DNA from: Rahnella ecdela
Lineage (GTDB): Bacteria; Pseudomonadota; Gammaproteobacteria; Enterobacterales; Enterobacteriaceae
DNA: 64,000 nt
Direction: 5' to 3'
Assembly: GCF_019049625.1 (NCBI RefSeq)
Contig: NZ_JAFMOY010000132.1
Span: 310,001-374,000 of the forward strand
A program made the translations under genes and the position numbers. This document shows positions 8,874 to 18,396 of this stretch, in pieces (position 1 is the stretch's first letter; every line of letters begins with the position of its first letter). The notes beneath the pieces were generated by a model that saw only the letters and a program-made list of their open reading frames with translations, did no database searches and was not told the origin of the DNA.

Positions 8874-9149
8874 TCAACCGTGTAAGGCGTCACCGCCACA
8901 GCAGGGGCACACTTCGGCGCGGGAAACGGACATCTCAGCGCTGCCGTCACTGTCCCATTCCACTCTCAAAGGTTTACCGTTGTCGCGTTCAGCTTTGATG
9001 AAGCGATCAAAATGCGTCGCCTGCCCGGTCATCGTTTCAGTCAGCAACAATTCATCGCCAGCATAAATGCGTGCGGTGGCCTGAGCATCTTGTTTCTCGC
9101 CCGAAATGATTTTGTGCAGATGATGAATAGTGAGTTTGATTCGTTCCAC
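8874..9149 (-). CDS. Unrecognised 91-residue protein with CPCCGG motif
   Basis: Starts at GTG 9149 with AGGAG five bases upstream; another GTG at 9164 is in frame but has no site. The sequence MERIKLTIHHLHKIISGEKQ looks like a small soluble domain. Near the C-terminus VCPCCGGDALHG contains a CxCC cluster that could bind zinc. No signal peptide. Function unknown. It lies 48 bp upstream of the 87-residue gene on the same strand and might be co-transcribed with it. Confidence 0.6.
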   Translation of the reverse strand: MERIKLTIHHLHKIISGEKQDAQATARIYAGDELLLTETMTGQATHFDRFIKAERDNGKPLRVEWDSDGSAEMSVSRAEVCPCCGGDALHG

Positions 9150-9276
9150 AGTCGCTCCTGTCACGGCTTAACATCTTTTTCGTGGTGGGATTCATTCACG
9201 AAAATGATGTCCAGCCGCTATTTTATCAGAGCAGGCAGGGTAACGTCATGGCCTGTGGCCATGTTTAAACGCGGAA

Positions 9277-9786
9277 TTAATGAGCTAACTGTGCTGTTCC
9301 GGTGGGGTCCGGCAACTGTTGTTGTTCAAGACGGGCCAGATCATACACATCGTAAAAGTCGACAAACCCTTTATGGCTGACAATAGACTCAATGCGATTT
9401 TTTATGCGGACGCTTACACTGCCGGAACTGAGAATTTGTTGCACGGCATCGGCAGATAATTCACGACTGAAATACCATTCCCCGTTATAGCAGACACGTA
9501 AATCCAGCACGCCGATATCCTCATAACGATAAACCGGTTTGATTTCCAGCAACAACATCGCCGACATAAAGACCAGAAACGCAGTGAATCCGATGAACCA
9601 GCCGATGCCCATGTAAGGCGAAACGTACATCACGATGCCTACAGCGATGTATCCCACCAGCATGGCCAGACATAACCACGGGTGATTCACAAAGAATTCT
9701 GCGTTGATCCTTGGTTTCCCGTCGCGGCCTTCCTGATGGTTGATACGATCAATTTCACTGTTTAATACACTTTTGATTACGTCCAT
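9277..9786 (-). CDS. ylaC: YlaC family inner-membrane protein
   Basis: 169 residues with two adjacent transmembrane segments (about residues 37-80). The YlaC signature is YRYEDIGVLDLRVCYNGEWY, and HKGFVDFYDVYDLARLE near the end matches the E. coli protein. It is an inner-membrane protein of unknown function, with a soluble C-terminal domain of roughly 85 residues. Single gene; no operon partner is evident. Confidence 0.88.
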   Translation of the reverse strand: MDVIKSVLNSEIDRINHQEGRDGKPRINAEFFVNHPWLCLAMLVGYIAVGIVMYVSPYMGIGWFIGFTAFLVFMSAMLLLEIKPVYRYEDIGVLDLRVCYNGEWYFSRELSADAVQQILSSGSVSVRIKNRIESIVSHKGFVDFYDVYDLARLEQQQLPDPTGTAQLAH

Positions 9787-9963
9787 CTCATTTCCTCATT
9801 GCGTCACGACTATAATGCAATCTGTCAGGTAAATTTTATCATGACAACTGTTATAGCGCGTAGAGCAGTTGCCGGGAGTTACAAGGCAAACTGTTATAGT
9901 TTGGCATTTGCGTCATCCCAATAAGGAACCCACTCACTGCGTGTCAGATAAAAGGAGATCATC

Positions 9964-10440
9964 GTGGCATTATTAATCGTAGAAAGACCGGCGAAAAAGC
10001 TGGTGAGCTACAGGGTTGTTGGCCCTTATAAGGAGTCAATCCATCACGGCTTTCAGCACCTGACAAAATGGGTCGCGCGGCACCATCAGCCGCAAAATGA
10101 ATGGCTGACGTGGTTTCACGATAATCCGGATACCACACCTGCCGAAGCTTTGCGTGCCGATCCTTCGGTATGCGTTGCGGATAATTTTATTCTCGATGAT
10201 GCCGAAGGGCTGACGCTGCAAACGCTGCCCGGTGGCACTTATGCGGCCTATCACACCACGATAACAGATGAGAATTTCGAGAAAGCCTGGCGAGATTTTT
10301 ACAGCCAGCTGCTCGCCAGCAGTCATTACCGTCCGGACGGTAAAGCCTGTTTTGAGCACTATCTTAGTGATGGCTCGAAAAATGGCATCTGGGAAGTGGT
10401 GTTGTATCAGTCGGTCGAGAAGATCCCACCGATCCGCTAA
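9964..10440 (+). CDS. sbmC: DNA gyrase inhibitor SbmC/GyrI
   Basis: 158 residues of the GyrI-like small-molecule-binding domain: VGPYKESIHHGFQHLTKWV, WFHDNPDTTPAEALRAD, and FEHYLSDGSKNGIWEVVLY. In E. coli (157 residues) it protects gyrase against toxins such as microcin B17 and is SOS-induced. No clear LexA box is visible here; instead CAAACT-N5-AGTTTG lies at 9887-9903, of unknown meaning. AAAGGAGA is the ribosome site. Confidence 0.88.
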   Translation: MALLIVERPAKKLVSYRVVGPYKESIHHGFQHLTKWVARHHQPQNEWLTWFHDNPDTTPAEALRADPSVCVADNFILDDAEGLTLQTLPGGTYAAYHTTITDENFEKAWRDFYSQLLASSHYRPDGKACFEHYLSDGSKNGIWEVVLYQSVEKIPPIR

Positions 10441-10444
10441 AGAC

Positions 10445-11209
10445 TTAAACCAGCAGCGGGATGTCAGACTGGTCGCAAAAATCGATATAAGCCTGTGGTG
10501 GCTCAGCGTCGCTGACCACCACATTAAAACGGGCAAGAGGTGCGATCGCAGCCGGTCGCACCTGATCGAACTTAGTGCTGTCAGCCACCAGAATGCTTTG
10601 CGTGGAACGCTCAATGGCCTGATGTTTCATCAGCAGCTCGTCGAAATTGAAACACGTGACCCCGTGTTCAATGCTCACACCCGCTGCCGAGATGAACGCT
10701 TTCGAGGGTCGGATAAAATCGAGTTCACTGCTGCGCCCGATTGGCGTGAAAATACTGTTGCTGGATTTGAACGCCCCGCCGCACAAAATTACCTCGCAAT
10801 GCGGTTTTTCCTGCAAGGCCAGAAACGTATTCAGGGAATAGCAAATGGCAGTAAATACACAATCTTCTGAGATCTTTTCAATCACATATGGCATGGTCGT
10901 GCCGCAATCGAAAAATACGGTATCGTTATTCTGAATGAGGCTGGCAGCGCGGGAAGCAAGCCGACGCTTTTCCCCTATCTGACGCATTTTCTGCTCACTG
11001 ACAAAATAATGCGTAGCCGGGCTATTTTTGGGATCCATCACGATGTAACCGCCCAAAAGAATAACCGGGGCGGGTGCGGAATTCAGATCACGGCGGATTG
11101 TCATTTCAGAAACATTGAGCAGCAAAGACGCTTCTTTCAGATGAATTTTATCAGTCTTTTTTAAAGCCAGTAACAGACGCTGGATCCTGTCTTCACGCTT
11201 ACTTTCCAT
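10445..11209 (-). CDS. deoR: Deoxyribose operon repressor DeoR
   Basis: 254 residues, the E. coli length. The N-terminal helix-turn-helix reads LKEASLLLNVSEMTIRRDLN. The sugar-phosphate-sensing domain carries LGGYIVMDP, FFDCGTTMPYVIE, CYSLNTFLALQEKPHC and GVTCFNFDELLMKHQAI, all matching DeoR rather than other members of the family. It represses nucleoside catabolism genes (deo, nupG) and responds to deoxyribose-5-phosphate. It is convergent with sbmC, with only 4 bp between the stops. Confidence 0.92.
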   Translation of the reverse strand: MESKREDRIQRLLLALKKTDKIHLKEASLLLNVSEMTIRRDLNSAPAPVILLGGYIVMDPKNSPATHYFVSEQKMRQIGEKRRLASRAASLIQNNDTVFFDCGTTMPYVIEKISEDCVFTAICYSLNTFLALQEKPHCEVILCGGAFKSSNSIFTPIGRSSELDFIRPSKAFISAAGVSIEHGVTCFNFDELLMKHQAIERSTQSILVADSTKFDQVRPAAIAPLARFNVVVSDAEPPQAYIDFCDQSDIPLLV

Positions 11210-11294
11210 GATGTTATCTCACGCCCTTACCGTTTCGCAGCCGCTCACTATACCGTTGCCAGTCACTCACCGCAAACCCCTGCAACGCCTGAAT

Positions 11295-11954
11295 TTATTG
11301 CAGCCGACGCAGCGTCAGATAGCCGCCAAAAACTGCACCGGTATCAATATAAAACTGATTGGCGAACTGCATCGCAGGTTCCACCGGCGTATGGCCGAAA
11401 TAGAATTCGTCAGCTCCGGAAATGGATGTATAACGCCCGGCCAGGGCAGAGTTAACGCGCTCCCGGTTCCAGATAATTTCATACCCGTCCAGCGGCTTAC
11501 CGAAAACATAGTCATCTGAAATATAATCCGCGTGAGCGACCACAATACGTTTGCCTTCACGGGTAGTCAGTTCCAGCACGTGAGGTAAATTATCAGCCCT
11601 GAGAATCAGAGATTTCGCTTCTTCCTGCCTGCCGGTCTCAAGCGCATAAAACCAGTCACCACCGTTGCGCAGCCAGCGGGGAATATTTTCTTCATTTACC
11701 GCATCAATGGCCATCTGCTCATGATTACCCCTGACGCAGGAAAACCAGGGCTCATTCATCAATCTCAGACATCCCACACTGTCAGGCCCGCGGTCAGCGA
11801 GATCGCCGACCGACAGCAAAAGATCGCGATGCGGGTCGAAAGCCACTTTTGCCAGCTGCTCTTCAAGCAGGCTCAGGCAGCCGTGCAAATCGCCGACGAT
11901 ATAAATATGTCTGTAAACCGAACCATCAATACGCTGGTATAAAGCGGAAGTCAT
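11295..11954 (-). CDS. pphA: Serine/threonine protein phosphatase PphA/PrpA
   Basis: 219 residues of the metallophosphoesterase PPP family. The metal-site motifs are all present: VGDLHGC (residues 21-27), VGDLADRGPDS, RGNHEQM, VVAHADY, and FGHTPV. E. coli PphA (218 residues) acts in signalling protein misfolding via CpxR. The gene stands alone. Its upstream region carries a 20-bp tandem repeat (12007-12052). Confidence 0.92.
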   Translation of the reverse strand: MTSALYQRIDGSVYRHIYIVGDLHGCLSLLEEQLAKVAFDPHRDLLLSVGDLADRGPDSVGCLRLMNEPWFSCVRGNHEQMAIDAVNEENIPRWLRNGGDWFYALETGRQEEAKSLILRADNLPHVLELTTREGKRIVVAHADYISDDYVFGKPLDGYEIIWNRERVNSALAGRYTSISGADEFYFGHTPVEPAMQFANQFYIDTGAVFGGYLTLRRLQ

Positions 11955-12006
11955 ACGTAGTCAGAATCCATAAAAGGAATGAATCTTTTAAGTGTAACGC
12001 AGGAAA

Positions 12007-12052
12007 GTGAAGTGGAAAGCATGGAAGTGAAGTGGAAAGCATGGAAGTGAAG
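12007..12052. repeat. 20-bp tandem repeat upstream of pphA
   Basis: Two perfect copies of GTGAAGTGGAAAGCATGGAA followed by a partial third (GTGAAG). It lies 50-100 bp upstream of the pphA start. It may be slipped-strand variation and could affect the promoter region. Confidence 0.8.
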
Positions 12053-12220
12053 CGAAAAATATCAGGAAAACGGAGTGGTCACTTTCCCCAAGGCATCAGC
12101 GGCTTGTGGGCTCTCTACACTGAGTTGACGCTGAAATCCACTGATAATTAAATTATCGTTAAGTGACTGACGCCTTTTTGTGCTAGACTACTGGCCGCTC
12201 TAAGTAAAACCGGAGGTTTT

Positions 12221-12487
12221 ATGAGTTCCACCGTTGTAAGCGCTCAAGACGAGTGTCCGTTGTGCCAAAACACGAATAAGACGTCGGTCAATATGTCGGC
12301 AAAAATTGTTACTGTGACCTGCACATCTTGTGGCCGGTACAGTATCTTCCGTAAAACGATGGAAGAAATCTCAATTGACCGTAAGAAACGTGTTGCCCTG
12401 CAGGCGTTTTTCACCAGCCAGCCTAACTACCACCTGCCTTTATCTATCAGGGCACTGAGCAACACTGAATCACCGGGTGAATTCTGA
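12221..12487 (+). CDS. Unrecognised 88-residue zinc-ribbon-like protein
   Basis: Two CxxC pairs are spaced as in a zinc ribbon: CPLC at residues 12-15 and CTSC at residues 38-41. A basic, probably helical C-terminal half follows (EEISIDRKKRVALQAF). CGGAGG is the ribosome site. A stem GCCCC/GGGGC with trailing T residues follows the stop. Function unknown; probably a small nucleic-acid or protein adaptor (inference). Confidence 0.65.
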   Translation: MSSTVVSAQDECPLCQNTNKTSVNMSAKIVTVTCTSCGRYSIFRKTMEEISIDRKKRVALQAFFTSQPNYHLPLSIRALSNTESPGEF

Positions 12488-12495
12488 CCCTAAAA

Positions 12496-12515
12496 ACGCC
12501 CCTCGGGGCTGTTTT
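12496..12515 (+). terminator. Probable terminator of the zinc-ribbon gene
   Basis: A short GC stem (GCCCC-TC-GGGGC) is followed by TGTTTTAA just after the stop codon. Confidence 0.5.
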
Positions 12516-12622
12516 AATCTCTGATTTTCTTCATTCTTTTTACCCACTGACCAGCATTTTGTTCAGAAAATCAAATTCTGACTGCGGCACCCTGCGCAAA
12601 GAATGTTATTGAAGAAACACTT

Positions 12623-12651
12623 AAGGCCCCCTGTTGAAGGTGGCCTTTTTT
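12623..12651 (+). terminator. Orphan intrinsic terminator
   Basis: AAGGCC...GGCCTT followed by TTTTTTATT on the plus strand. It is 110 bp beyond the previous terminator, so it may end a separate short transcript. Confidence 0.6.
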
Positions 12652-12701
12652 ATTGCATCGGGTTTAGTGGTAAATTCGGGAATGGCCTGAATTTCAGACA
12701 T

Positions 12702-12722
12702 AAAAAAACCACCCGAAGGTGG
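12702..12722 (-). terminator. Terminator of the pgsA-tRNA unit
   Basis: On the minus strand CCACC-TTCG-GGTGG is followed by TTTTTTT. It is placed 50 bp after the 3' end of tRNA-Leu. Confidence 0.85.
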
Positions 12723-12774
12723 CTATAACGACATTACTACTATATTGCTTTTGATTATTCTTTACATTTTCCCA

Positions 12775-12860
12775 TGGTACCCGGGACGAGACTTGAACTC
12801 GTACAGCCTAAGGCCGAGGGATTTTAAATCCCTTGTGTCTACCGATTCCACCACCCGGGC
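12775..12860 (-). tRNA. leuZ: tRNA-Leu (TAA)
   Basis: 86 nt including encoded CCA. It has the long variable arm of a class II tRNA, and the anticodon loop TTTAAAA places TAA. It closely resembles E. coli leuZ and is third in the Gly-Cys-Leu cluster after pgsA, as in E. coli. Confidence 0.95.
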
Positions 12861-12871
12861 TCCGGGAAAAT

Positions 12872-12945
12872 TGGAGGCGCGTTCCGGAGTCGAACCGGAC
12901 TAGGCGGATTTGCAATCCGCTACATAACCGCTTTGTTAACGCGCC
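12872..12945 (-). tRNA. cysT: tRNA-Cys (GCA)
   Basis: 74 nt with encoded CCA. Acceptor GGCGCGT pairs with ACGCGCC, the anticodon loop is ATTGCAA, and the discriminator is T. Middle gene of the tRNA trio. Confidence 0.95.
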
Positions 12946-13003
12946 TTAAATCTTACTACTTGTCTTGCACTTAAACCGATTCACGAACCCGTTTAAGAAA
13001 ATT

Positions 13004-13079
<76 letters not shown>

Positions 13080-13226
13080 TTTAATCAGAACGTACTGATT
13101 TTTTTGACTAATCTTCTGGCGTAACGCTAGCTGCCTTCCGATGCGTTGCATTCTACTGACCTGACGGATTGAGTCAATAAAATTATCGCTTCATGCGATC
13201 GTTTGACGTTTTTTACGTCAGTTTGA

Positions 13227-13775
13227 TCAGGGTTCCAGCAAATCGTGTCGCGCAGCGTTCAGATATTGGAACATTGACCAGAAAGTCAGCACCGCTGCAA
13301 TGTACAACGCGACGACGCCCACACCGACAACAATGGCATCCGGACGCCACAACAACGCGACCAGCGACAGCATTTGCGCGGTAGTTTTCACTTTACCAAT
13401 CCATGACACCGCTACGCTGCTGCGTTTACCAATTTCAGCCATCCATTCACGTAAGGCTGAAATGATGATTTCACGGGCAATCATGGTCGCTGCAGGTAAC
13501 GTAATCCACCAGGAGTGGAAATACTCTGCCACCAGCACCAGTGCAATCGCCACCATCACTTTGTCAGCGACGGGATCGAGAAACGCACCAAAGCGTGTCG
13601 TCTGCTTCAGGCGGCGGGCAAGATAGCCATCAAACCAGTCGGTCGCAGCAGCAAAAACGAAGATCAGCGCACAAGCCAGCGGTGCCCACGGATAAGGCAG
13701 GTAGAAGGCCAGCACGAAGAACGGTATCAGTACAACGCGAAACAGGGTAAGGCACGTAGGTATATTAAATTGCAT
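13227..13775 (-). CDS. pgsA: CDP-diacylglycerol-glycerol-3-phosphate 3-phosphatidyltransferase
   Basis: 182 residues (E. coli length 182). It contains the CDP-alcohol phosphotransferase motif DG-x2-AR-x8-G-x3-D-x3-D, seen in [26 protein letters not shown]. It has four to six membrane segments. It makes phosphatidylglycerol phosphate, the committed step to PG and cardiolipin. It lies 56 bp downstream of uvrC and upstream of the tRNA trio, as in E. coli. Confidence 0.96.
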   Translation of the reverse strand: MQFNIPTCLTLFRVVLIPFFVLAFYLPYPWAPLACALIFVFAAATDWFDGYLARRLKQTTRFGAFLDPVADKVMVAIALVLVAEYFHSWWITLPAATMIAREIIISALREWMAEIGKRSSVAVSWIGKVKTTAQMLSLVALLWRPDAIVVGVGVVALYIAAVLTFWSMFQYLNAARHDLLEP

Positions 13776-13831
13776 AGCGAAGGTAACTGTTTGTCCGGTG
13801 TGGATATTATGAGTATGTTGCTACAACGCCC

Positions 13832-15667
13832 TTAGTGTTTCAACGCATTATGAATCTTTTCTGCCAATGCGATAGAAATACCCGGTACCTGTGCAATTTC
13901 CTCTACGCTGGCATTCAGTAATGGCTGAATGCCTCCCATGTATTTCAGTAAAACCTGACGCCGTTTCGGCCCGACGCCCTCGATGTCTTCCAGGGCGCTG
14001 GTGGTTCGGACTTTAGCGCGTCTCTGCCGGTGACCGGTAATGGCGTGATTGTGCGAATCATCGCGAATATGCTGAATAACATGCAGGGCCGGTGAATCTG
14101 CCGGTAACGCAATCCCCTCGCCTTCCGGCACGAAGAAAAGTGTTTCCAGTCCTGCTTTACGATCTGCACCCTTGGCGATACCAATCAGCAGCGGTTTCGA
14201 TTTATCCCACTCTACGTTCAGGGAGTGAAACACATCCAGCGCCATTCCCAACTGCCCTTTACCGCCATCGATAAAAATGACATCCGGGATTTTATTATCA
14301 TCGAGCGCTTTGCCATAACGGCGCTGCAAGACCTGCGCCATCGCCGCATAATCATCGCCAGGCGTAATACCGGTAATGTTATAACGCCGGTATTCCGAGC
14401 GTACCGGACCGTTACCGTCAAATACCACACAAGACGCAACAGTTTGCTCGCCCATAGTATGGCTGATGTCGAAGCATTCCATGCGGTTAATTTCTGCAAG
14501 ATGGAGGGTTTTTGCCAGCTCTGCCAGCCGCTGATGGATAGTCGACTGTTGCGCCAGCTTGGTCGTCAGAGCTGTTGAAGCATTGGTACGGGCCAGTTTC
14601 AGATAGCGCGCACGGTCACCGCGCGGTTTGCTCTGGATTTGCACTTTGCGCCCGGCCAGCTCGCTGAGCGATTCGGCCAGCAGATCTTTTTCCGCCAGAC
14701 TGAAGTCCAGCAGGATTTCGCCCGGAAGCGTCCGCTGCTGACTGCCTTGCAGATAAAATTGCCCGACAAAAGTCTGGACGACCTCGCCGAGATCAGTGCC
14801 ACCCGGCACTTTAGGATAATAGCTACGGCTGCCTAACACTTTGCCCTGGCGGATAAACAAGACGTGCAGACAGGCCATTCCCGATTCAAAGGCCACACCG
14901 ATGACATCCAGATCTTCACTATTACCGGAAACAAACTGACGCTCCGTCACGCGGCGCACGGCCTGAATTTGATCTCTTATCCGCCCGGCATCTTCGAATC
15001 GCAGCGACTTACTGGCTTCTTCCATACGGTTCACCAGTTGGGTAACCACCTGCTGATCTTTACCTGACAAGAATAGCCGGACGTATTCGACCTGATCATT
15101 ATAATCTTCGTCACTGACCAGCCCTTTCACGCAGGGGCCAAGGCAACGGCCAATCTGATATTGCAAGCAAGGACGCGACCGGTTGCTGTAAACGCTGTTT
15201 TCGCACTGGCGGATAGGAAAAAGTTTTTGCAGCAACGCCAGTGTTTCACGCACGGCATAAGAGTTCGGGAAAGGACCGAAATACTCGCCTTTGGCGTGTT
15301 TTGCACCGCGGTGGACCGTAATTCTCGGATGGTTGTCCGCGCTGAGGAAGATCAGCGGATAAGACTTATCATCACGTAATAAAACGTTATAACGTGGCTG
15401 ATACAGCTTAATGTAGTTATGTTCGAGGAGCAGCGCTTCCGTTTCGGTGTGCGTAACGGTGACATCAATTTGCGCAATATTTTTGACCAGAGTTTCGGTC
15501 TTGCGGCTGGAAACCTGGACACGAAAATAGCTCGAAAGACGTTTTTTAAGGTCTTTGGCTTTACCTACGTAGATTACGGTGCCGCTGGCGTCATACATCC
15601 TGTAGACGCCGGGCTGGCTGGTGACCGTTTTCAGAAAGGCCTTGGGGTCGAAACGCTCATCACTCAC
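13832..15667 (-). CDS. uvrC: Excinuclease ABC subunit C
   Basis: 611 residues (E. coli 610). An N-terminal GIY-YIG nuclease ([20 protein letters not shown]) makes the 3' incision. A UVR domain lies around residues 200-240. The RNase H-like C-terminal nuclease carries [12 protein letters not shown], and the end holds two helix-hairpin-helix motifs ([20 protein letters not shown]). It acts with UvrAB in nucleotide excision repair. Its start overlaps the uvrY stop by 8 bp, so the two are translationally coupled. Confidence 0.97.
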   Translation of the reverse strand: MSDERFDPKAFLKTVTSQPGVYRMYDASGTVIYVGKAKDLKKRLSSYFRVQVSSRKTETLVKNIAQIDVTVTHTETEALLLEHNYIKLYQPRYNVLLRDDKSYPLIFLSADNHPRITVHRGAKHAKGEYFGPFPNSYAVRETLALLQKLFPIRQCENSVYSNRSRPCLQYQIGRCLGPCVKGLVSDEDYNDQVEYVRLFLSGKDQQVVTQLVNRMEEASKSLRFEDAGRIRDQIQAVRRVTERQFVSGNSEDLDVIGVAFESGMACLHVLFIRQGKVLGSRSYYPKVPGGTDLGEVVQTFVGQFYLQGSQQRTLPGEILLDFSLAEKDLLAESLSELAGRKVQIQSKPRGDRARYLKLARTNASTALTTKLAQQSTIHQRLAELAKTLHLAEINRMECFDISHTMGEQTVASCVVFDGNGPVRSEYRRYNITGITPGDDYAAMAQVLQRRYGKALDDNKIPDVIFIDGGKGQLGMALDVFHSLNVEWDKSKPLLIGIAKGADRKAGLETLFFVPEGEGIALPADSPALHVIQHIRDDSHNHAITGHRQRRAKVRTTSALEDIEGVGPKRRQVLLKYMGGIQPLLNASVEEIAQVPGISIALAEKIHNALKH

Positions 15668-16316
15668 TGCCTGATAAAGTCTCCGTGTTGAACAAACCGT
15701 GTCGAATAGCCAAATGGGTTAACTCAACATCGCCGCTGATATTTAATTTACTAAACATCCTATAACGATAACTGTTAACTGTCTTCGGACTCAAGTTCAG
15801 TTGTTCTGAAATTTCATTCACTTTTTGTCCCTTGGTAATCATCAGCATGATTTGTAATTCACGCTCAGATAAGGAATCAAACGGTGTCTCGGACTGAGGT
15901 TCTATCTGGCTAAGCGCCATTTGTTGTGCAATATCAGACGCAATATAACGCTGACCGGAATCGACCAGACGAATTGCATTCACCACTTCCTGTGGAGCCG
16001 CACCTTTACTCAGGTAACCTGACGCCCCCGCCTGCATCACTTTGGCCGGCAACGGGTTTTCAGTATAAATCGTTAACATGATGATCTTGATATCCGGGGA
16101 GAAACGAACGATTTTTTTCGTCGCTTCCAGCCCGCCAATGCCTGGCATGTTCATATCCATCAGGACAATATCAACATCATTGGTACGACACCATTTGACG
16201 GCATCTTCACCGCATTGCGCCTCACCAACGACTTTGATGCCTTTGATATCTTCAAGAATGCGTCGGATCCCTGCGCGCACCAGTTCGTGGTCATCAACAA
16301 GAAGAACGCTAATCAA
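15660..16316 (-). CDS. uvrY: Response regulator UvrY (BarA partner)
   Basis: 218 residues from a TTG start (16316) preceded by GGAG; E. coli uvrY likewise begins with TTG. The receiver domain shows [13 protein letters not shown] and VLMDMNMPG (phospho-acceptor Asp), then a LuxR-type helix-turn-helix ([30 protein letters not shown]). UvrY phosphorylated by BarA activates the CsrB/CsrC small RNAs. An upstream ATG at 16346 would add ten residues with no counterpart. uvrC follows with an overlap. Confidence 0.95.
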   Translation of the reverse strand: MISVLLVDDHELVRAGIRRILEDIKGIKVVGEAQCGEDAVKWCRTNDVDIVLMDMNMPGIGGLEATKKIVRFSPDIKIIMLTIYTENPLPAKVMQAGASGYLSKGAAPQEVVNAIRLVDSGQRYIASDIAQQMALSQIEPQSETPFDSLSERELQIMLMITKGQKVNEISEQLNLSPKTVNSYRYRMFSKLNISGDVELTHLAIRHGLFNTETLSGSE

Positions 16317-17094
16317 AGAGAATTCTCCAAAAAATAAGGGCAACACACCGTCAGGGTCTTCAGGCCAGTCTTACGTATTCAAACGTGGCGAACAATAATA
16401 TTGTTCTCAGACAGCTTATAAATGAAGAGAAGGTGGCAATTAGAGACCAGCATCAACTAACTCGTCCCACTCCCGGTTACCGGCAGTGTTTTTAAATCAG
16501 GAAGACACAGATATTTATTATAGCCCGCGTATTTTACTCTAACATGTCTTCCTGACCAAGGAGTGTCTGCAAAAAACTACTTTGCTGAATGTAAATGAGA
16601 AGTGCCATCACCTGTATTAATAATTTATAAAAAGGCTTTTCTAATCAAGGGTCAAGCGGCAGCCCCTGCCCTGTCTAATTTTCCGCAAAAAAATAATGCC
16701 AGCCGTTCTTTGTTGCTTTAATGGCACTGTTAACTGGCCTGACTATTTAACCGCCAGCAATCCTCATTGATATATATATGATATGACCGATGATTATTTG
16801 CGATCGCACGAATTGCTGATGGTTTATATGAATAAATCTGCACGTGCAGATGAAATGTTCTCAACCGGCAATAATGTTTAGTATTCTTTACTCCGTTGAC
16901 AAAACCGCTATATGTTTATATCGGATTAACACATTGGTCACCCCCTGACGGGCGATGCACTAAAACCGGCTAACTATGCTAAAATGCCGCCACTTTCCAC
17001 CCGGCGCGAAAGGGTGAGTTCATTTTTAGCCCCATTTTTCACCCGTTTAGAATTCGGCGTGCTGCCTGGCAGTCAGCCTGAGGAGATTTACATA
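16317..17094. other. Long intergenic region uvrY-yecF
   Basis: About 780 bp between the divergent uvrY and yecF genes with no convincing gene. It is AT-rich near 16780-16930. TTGACA at 16896-16901 could be the -35 of a yecF promoter, with a poor TATATC -10 element. A 20-codon ORF near 16818 lacks a ribosome site. Confidence 0.5.
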
Positions 17095-17319
17095 ATGAGT
17101 AATTGCGATTTTACGACTGAAGCGAACGTTGAAACACTGGCGACCGAAGTTGCCTGCCTTAAAGCGACACTGACCCTGATCCTTAAAGCCATCGGTCAGG
17201 CTGATGCGGGTAAAGTGATGCTGAACATGGAGCGTTTTGTTGCGCAGATGGAAGACGAGCAACAGGCTGAAGTCTTCAAAAACTCCCTGCAACAAATCAA
17301 GTTCGCTTACCGCCAGTAA
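17095..17319 (+). CDS. yecF: DUF2594 protein YecF
   Basis: 74 residues, the same length as E. coli YecF, with matching [25 protein letters not shown] and QIKFAYRQ at the end. GAGGAG lies 9-10 bases before the ATG. A small cytoplasmic helical protein of unknown function. It sits divergent from uvrY as in E. coli, but sdiA, the next E. coli gene, is absent here. Confidence 0.9.
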   Translation: MSNCDFTTEANVETLATEVACLKATLTLILKAIGQADAGKVMLNMERFVAQMEDEQQAEVFKNSLQQIKFAYRQ

Positions 17320-17448
17320 TGTATTCAGGAGTCTGTCGCCTGACAGGCTCTGCCTTCCCTCTGCTTTTGCCCCGCACTTTCTGCTGCCGCTCTCTGCTTC
17401 GACTTTCTGCTATAATCAGGTACTGAATTCATTTAACGGGACCAAATC

Positions 17449-17622
17449 ATGAGCGACGAAAAAAATAAAGAAAACAAAAGCAAAGCCGATGATGTCCATG
17501 TCAGTGACGGGCTGGGAGAGCTGCTTGAAGTGTCGGAACAACTGACTGAAGAAGAACTTCAGAAAGCGGCAGAAGAAGCGAAACAAGCCGTGGAAGAAGC
17601 CAAGAACCAAAAACATCATTGA
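17449..17622 (+). CDS. 57-residue highly charged small protein
   Basis: Begins MSDEKNKENKSKADDVHVSD and continues with an acidic, probably coiled helix (LTEEELQKAAEEAKQAVEEA) ending in QKHH. A perfect TATAAT lies at 17411-17416, 33 bp before the ATG. The ribosome site is weak (GGGA). The stop lies 3 bp before the AraC-family start. No cysteine, signal or membrane segment. I do not recognise it. Confidence 0.55.
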   Translation: MSDEKNKENKSKADDVHVSDGLGELLEVSEQLTEEELQKAAEEAKQAVEEAKNQKHH

Positions 17623-17625
17623 TCC

Positions 17626-18387
17626 ATGCAACACAATTTCCTTGCTCCTCATCAGGCGGTAGCGCCTCTGGCTATCGACTACCAGCATGGCGACAGTGAG
17701 CCTGCGCATAGCCACAGCTGTTCACAACTGATTCATACTTTATCCGGCGTGGTGGAAGTACATACCGCGCTGGGAACCTGGATGGTGCCACCTGGGCGCG
17801 GCGTCTGGTTACCTGCTCACGTCGAGCATAGCCTGCGCTTTATCGGTGGCGTCGAAGCCCGCACCCTGTTTGTTGAGCCACTGGCCCGTGCCGATTTGCC
17901 CGCACAATGTCAGGTCGTGCAAATTTCGCCCCTGCTGCGTGAACTGATCCTCACCTCACTGACCATTCCGGTCGATTATCTGCCCGGTGGTCGTGACGAA
18001 CGTATTATGGAACTTTTGCTGGACGAATTGCGTCTTTTGCCGAGCTTACCGCTTCATCTTCCGGAACCGAAAGAGCCGGAGCTTCTGGCACTGACTCAGC
18101 AGATCCGCGCAGATTTGTGCTCATCCTGGGAACTGGAAGACGTCGCGCAACGTATGGAAATCAGCAGCCGTACCCTCTCGCGCCGTTTTCAGCGCGAAAC
18201 CGGTCTGCGTTTTAGTGACTGGGTACGGCAGGCGAAATTACTGGAAGCACTGAATCAGCTGGCGGCGGGCGTTTCAGTGATAGATGTAGCGCTGGCACTC
18301 GGCTATGACAGCCCGAGCGCCTTTAGTGCGATGTTCCGCCGTTTGCTGGGCGTATCACCCAGCGAATACTTTAATCAAACAAACTAA
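17626..18387 (+). CDS. AraC-family regulator with N-terminal cupin (NimR-like)
   Basis: 253 residues. The cupin-like sensor domain spans about residues 15-90 (HSHSCSQLIHTLSGVVEVHT, MVPPGRGVWLPAHVEHSL). The C-terminal double helix-turn-helix reads WELEDVAQRMEISSRTLSRRF and SVIDVALALGYDSPSAFSAM. The layout matches NimR/YeaM-type repressors, which control an adjacent efflux gene, but no exporter is beside it here. Tail-to-tail with leuA (10 bp gap). Target unknown. Confidence 0.82.
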   Translation: MQHNFLAPHQAVAPLAIDYQHGDSEPAHSHSCSQLIHTLSGVVEVHTALGTWMVPPGRGVWLPAHVEHSLRFIGGVEARTLFVEPLARADLPAQCQVVQISPLLRELILTSLTIPVDYLPGGRDERIMELLLDELRLLPSLPLHLPEPKEPELLALTQQIRADLCSSWELEDVAQRMEISSRTLSRRFQRETGLRFSDWVRQAKLLEALNQLAAGVSVIDVALALGYDSPSAFSAMFRRLLGVSPSEYFNQTN

Positions 18388-18396
18388 TCAGACAGC

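Noticed and set aside
9887-9903. LexA box for sbmC
   Set aside because: CAAACT-N5-AGTTTG does not fit CTGT-N8-ACAG; no better site is visible.
16818-16880. 20-codon ORF in the uvrY-yecF gap
   Set aside because: No ribosome site and no terminator; chance ORF in AT-rich DNA.
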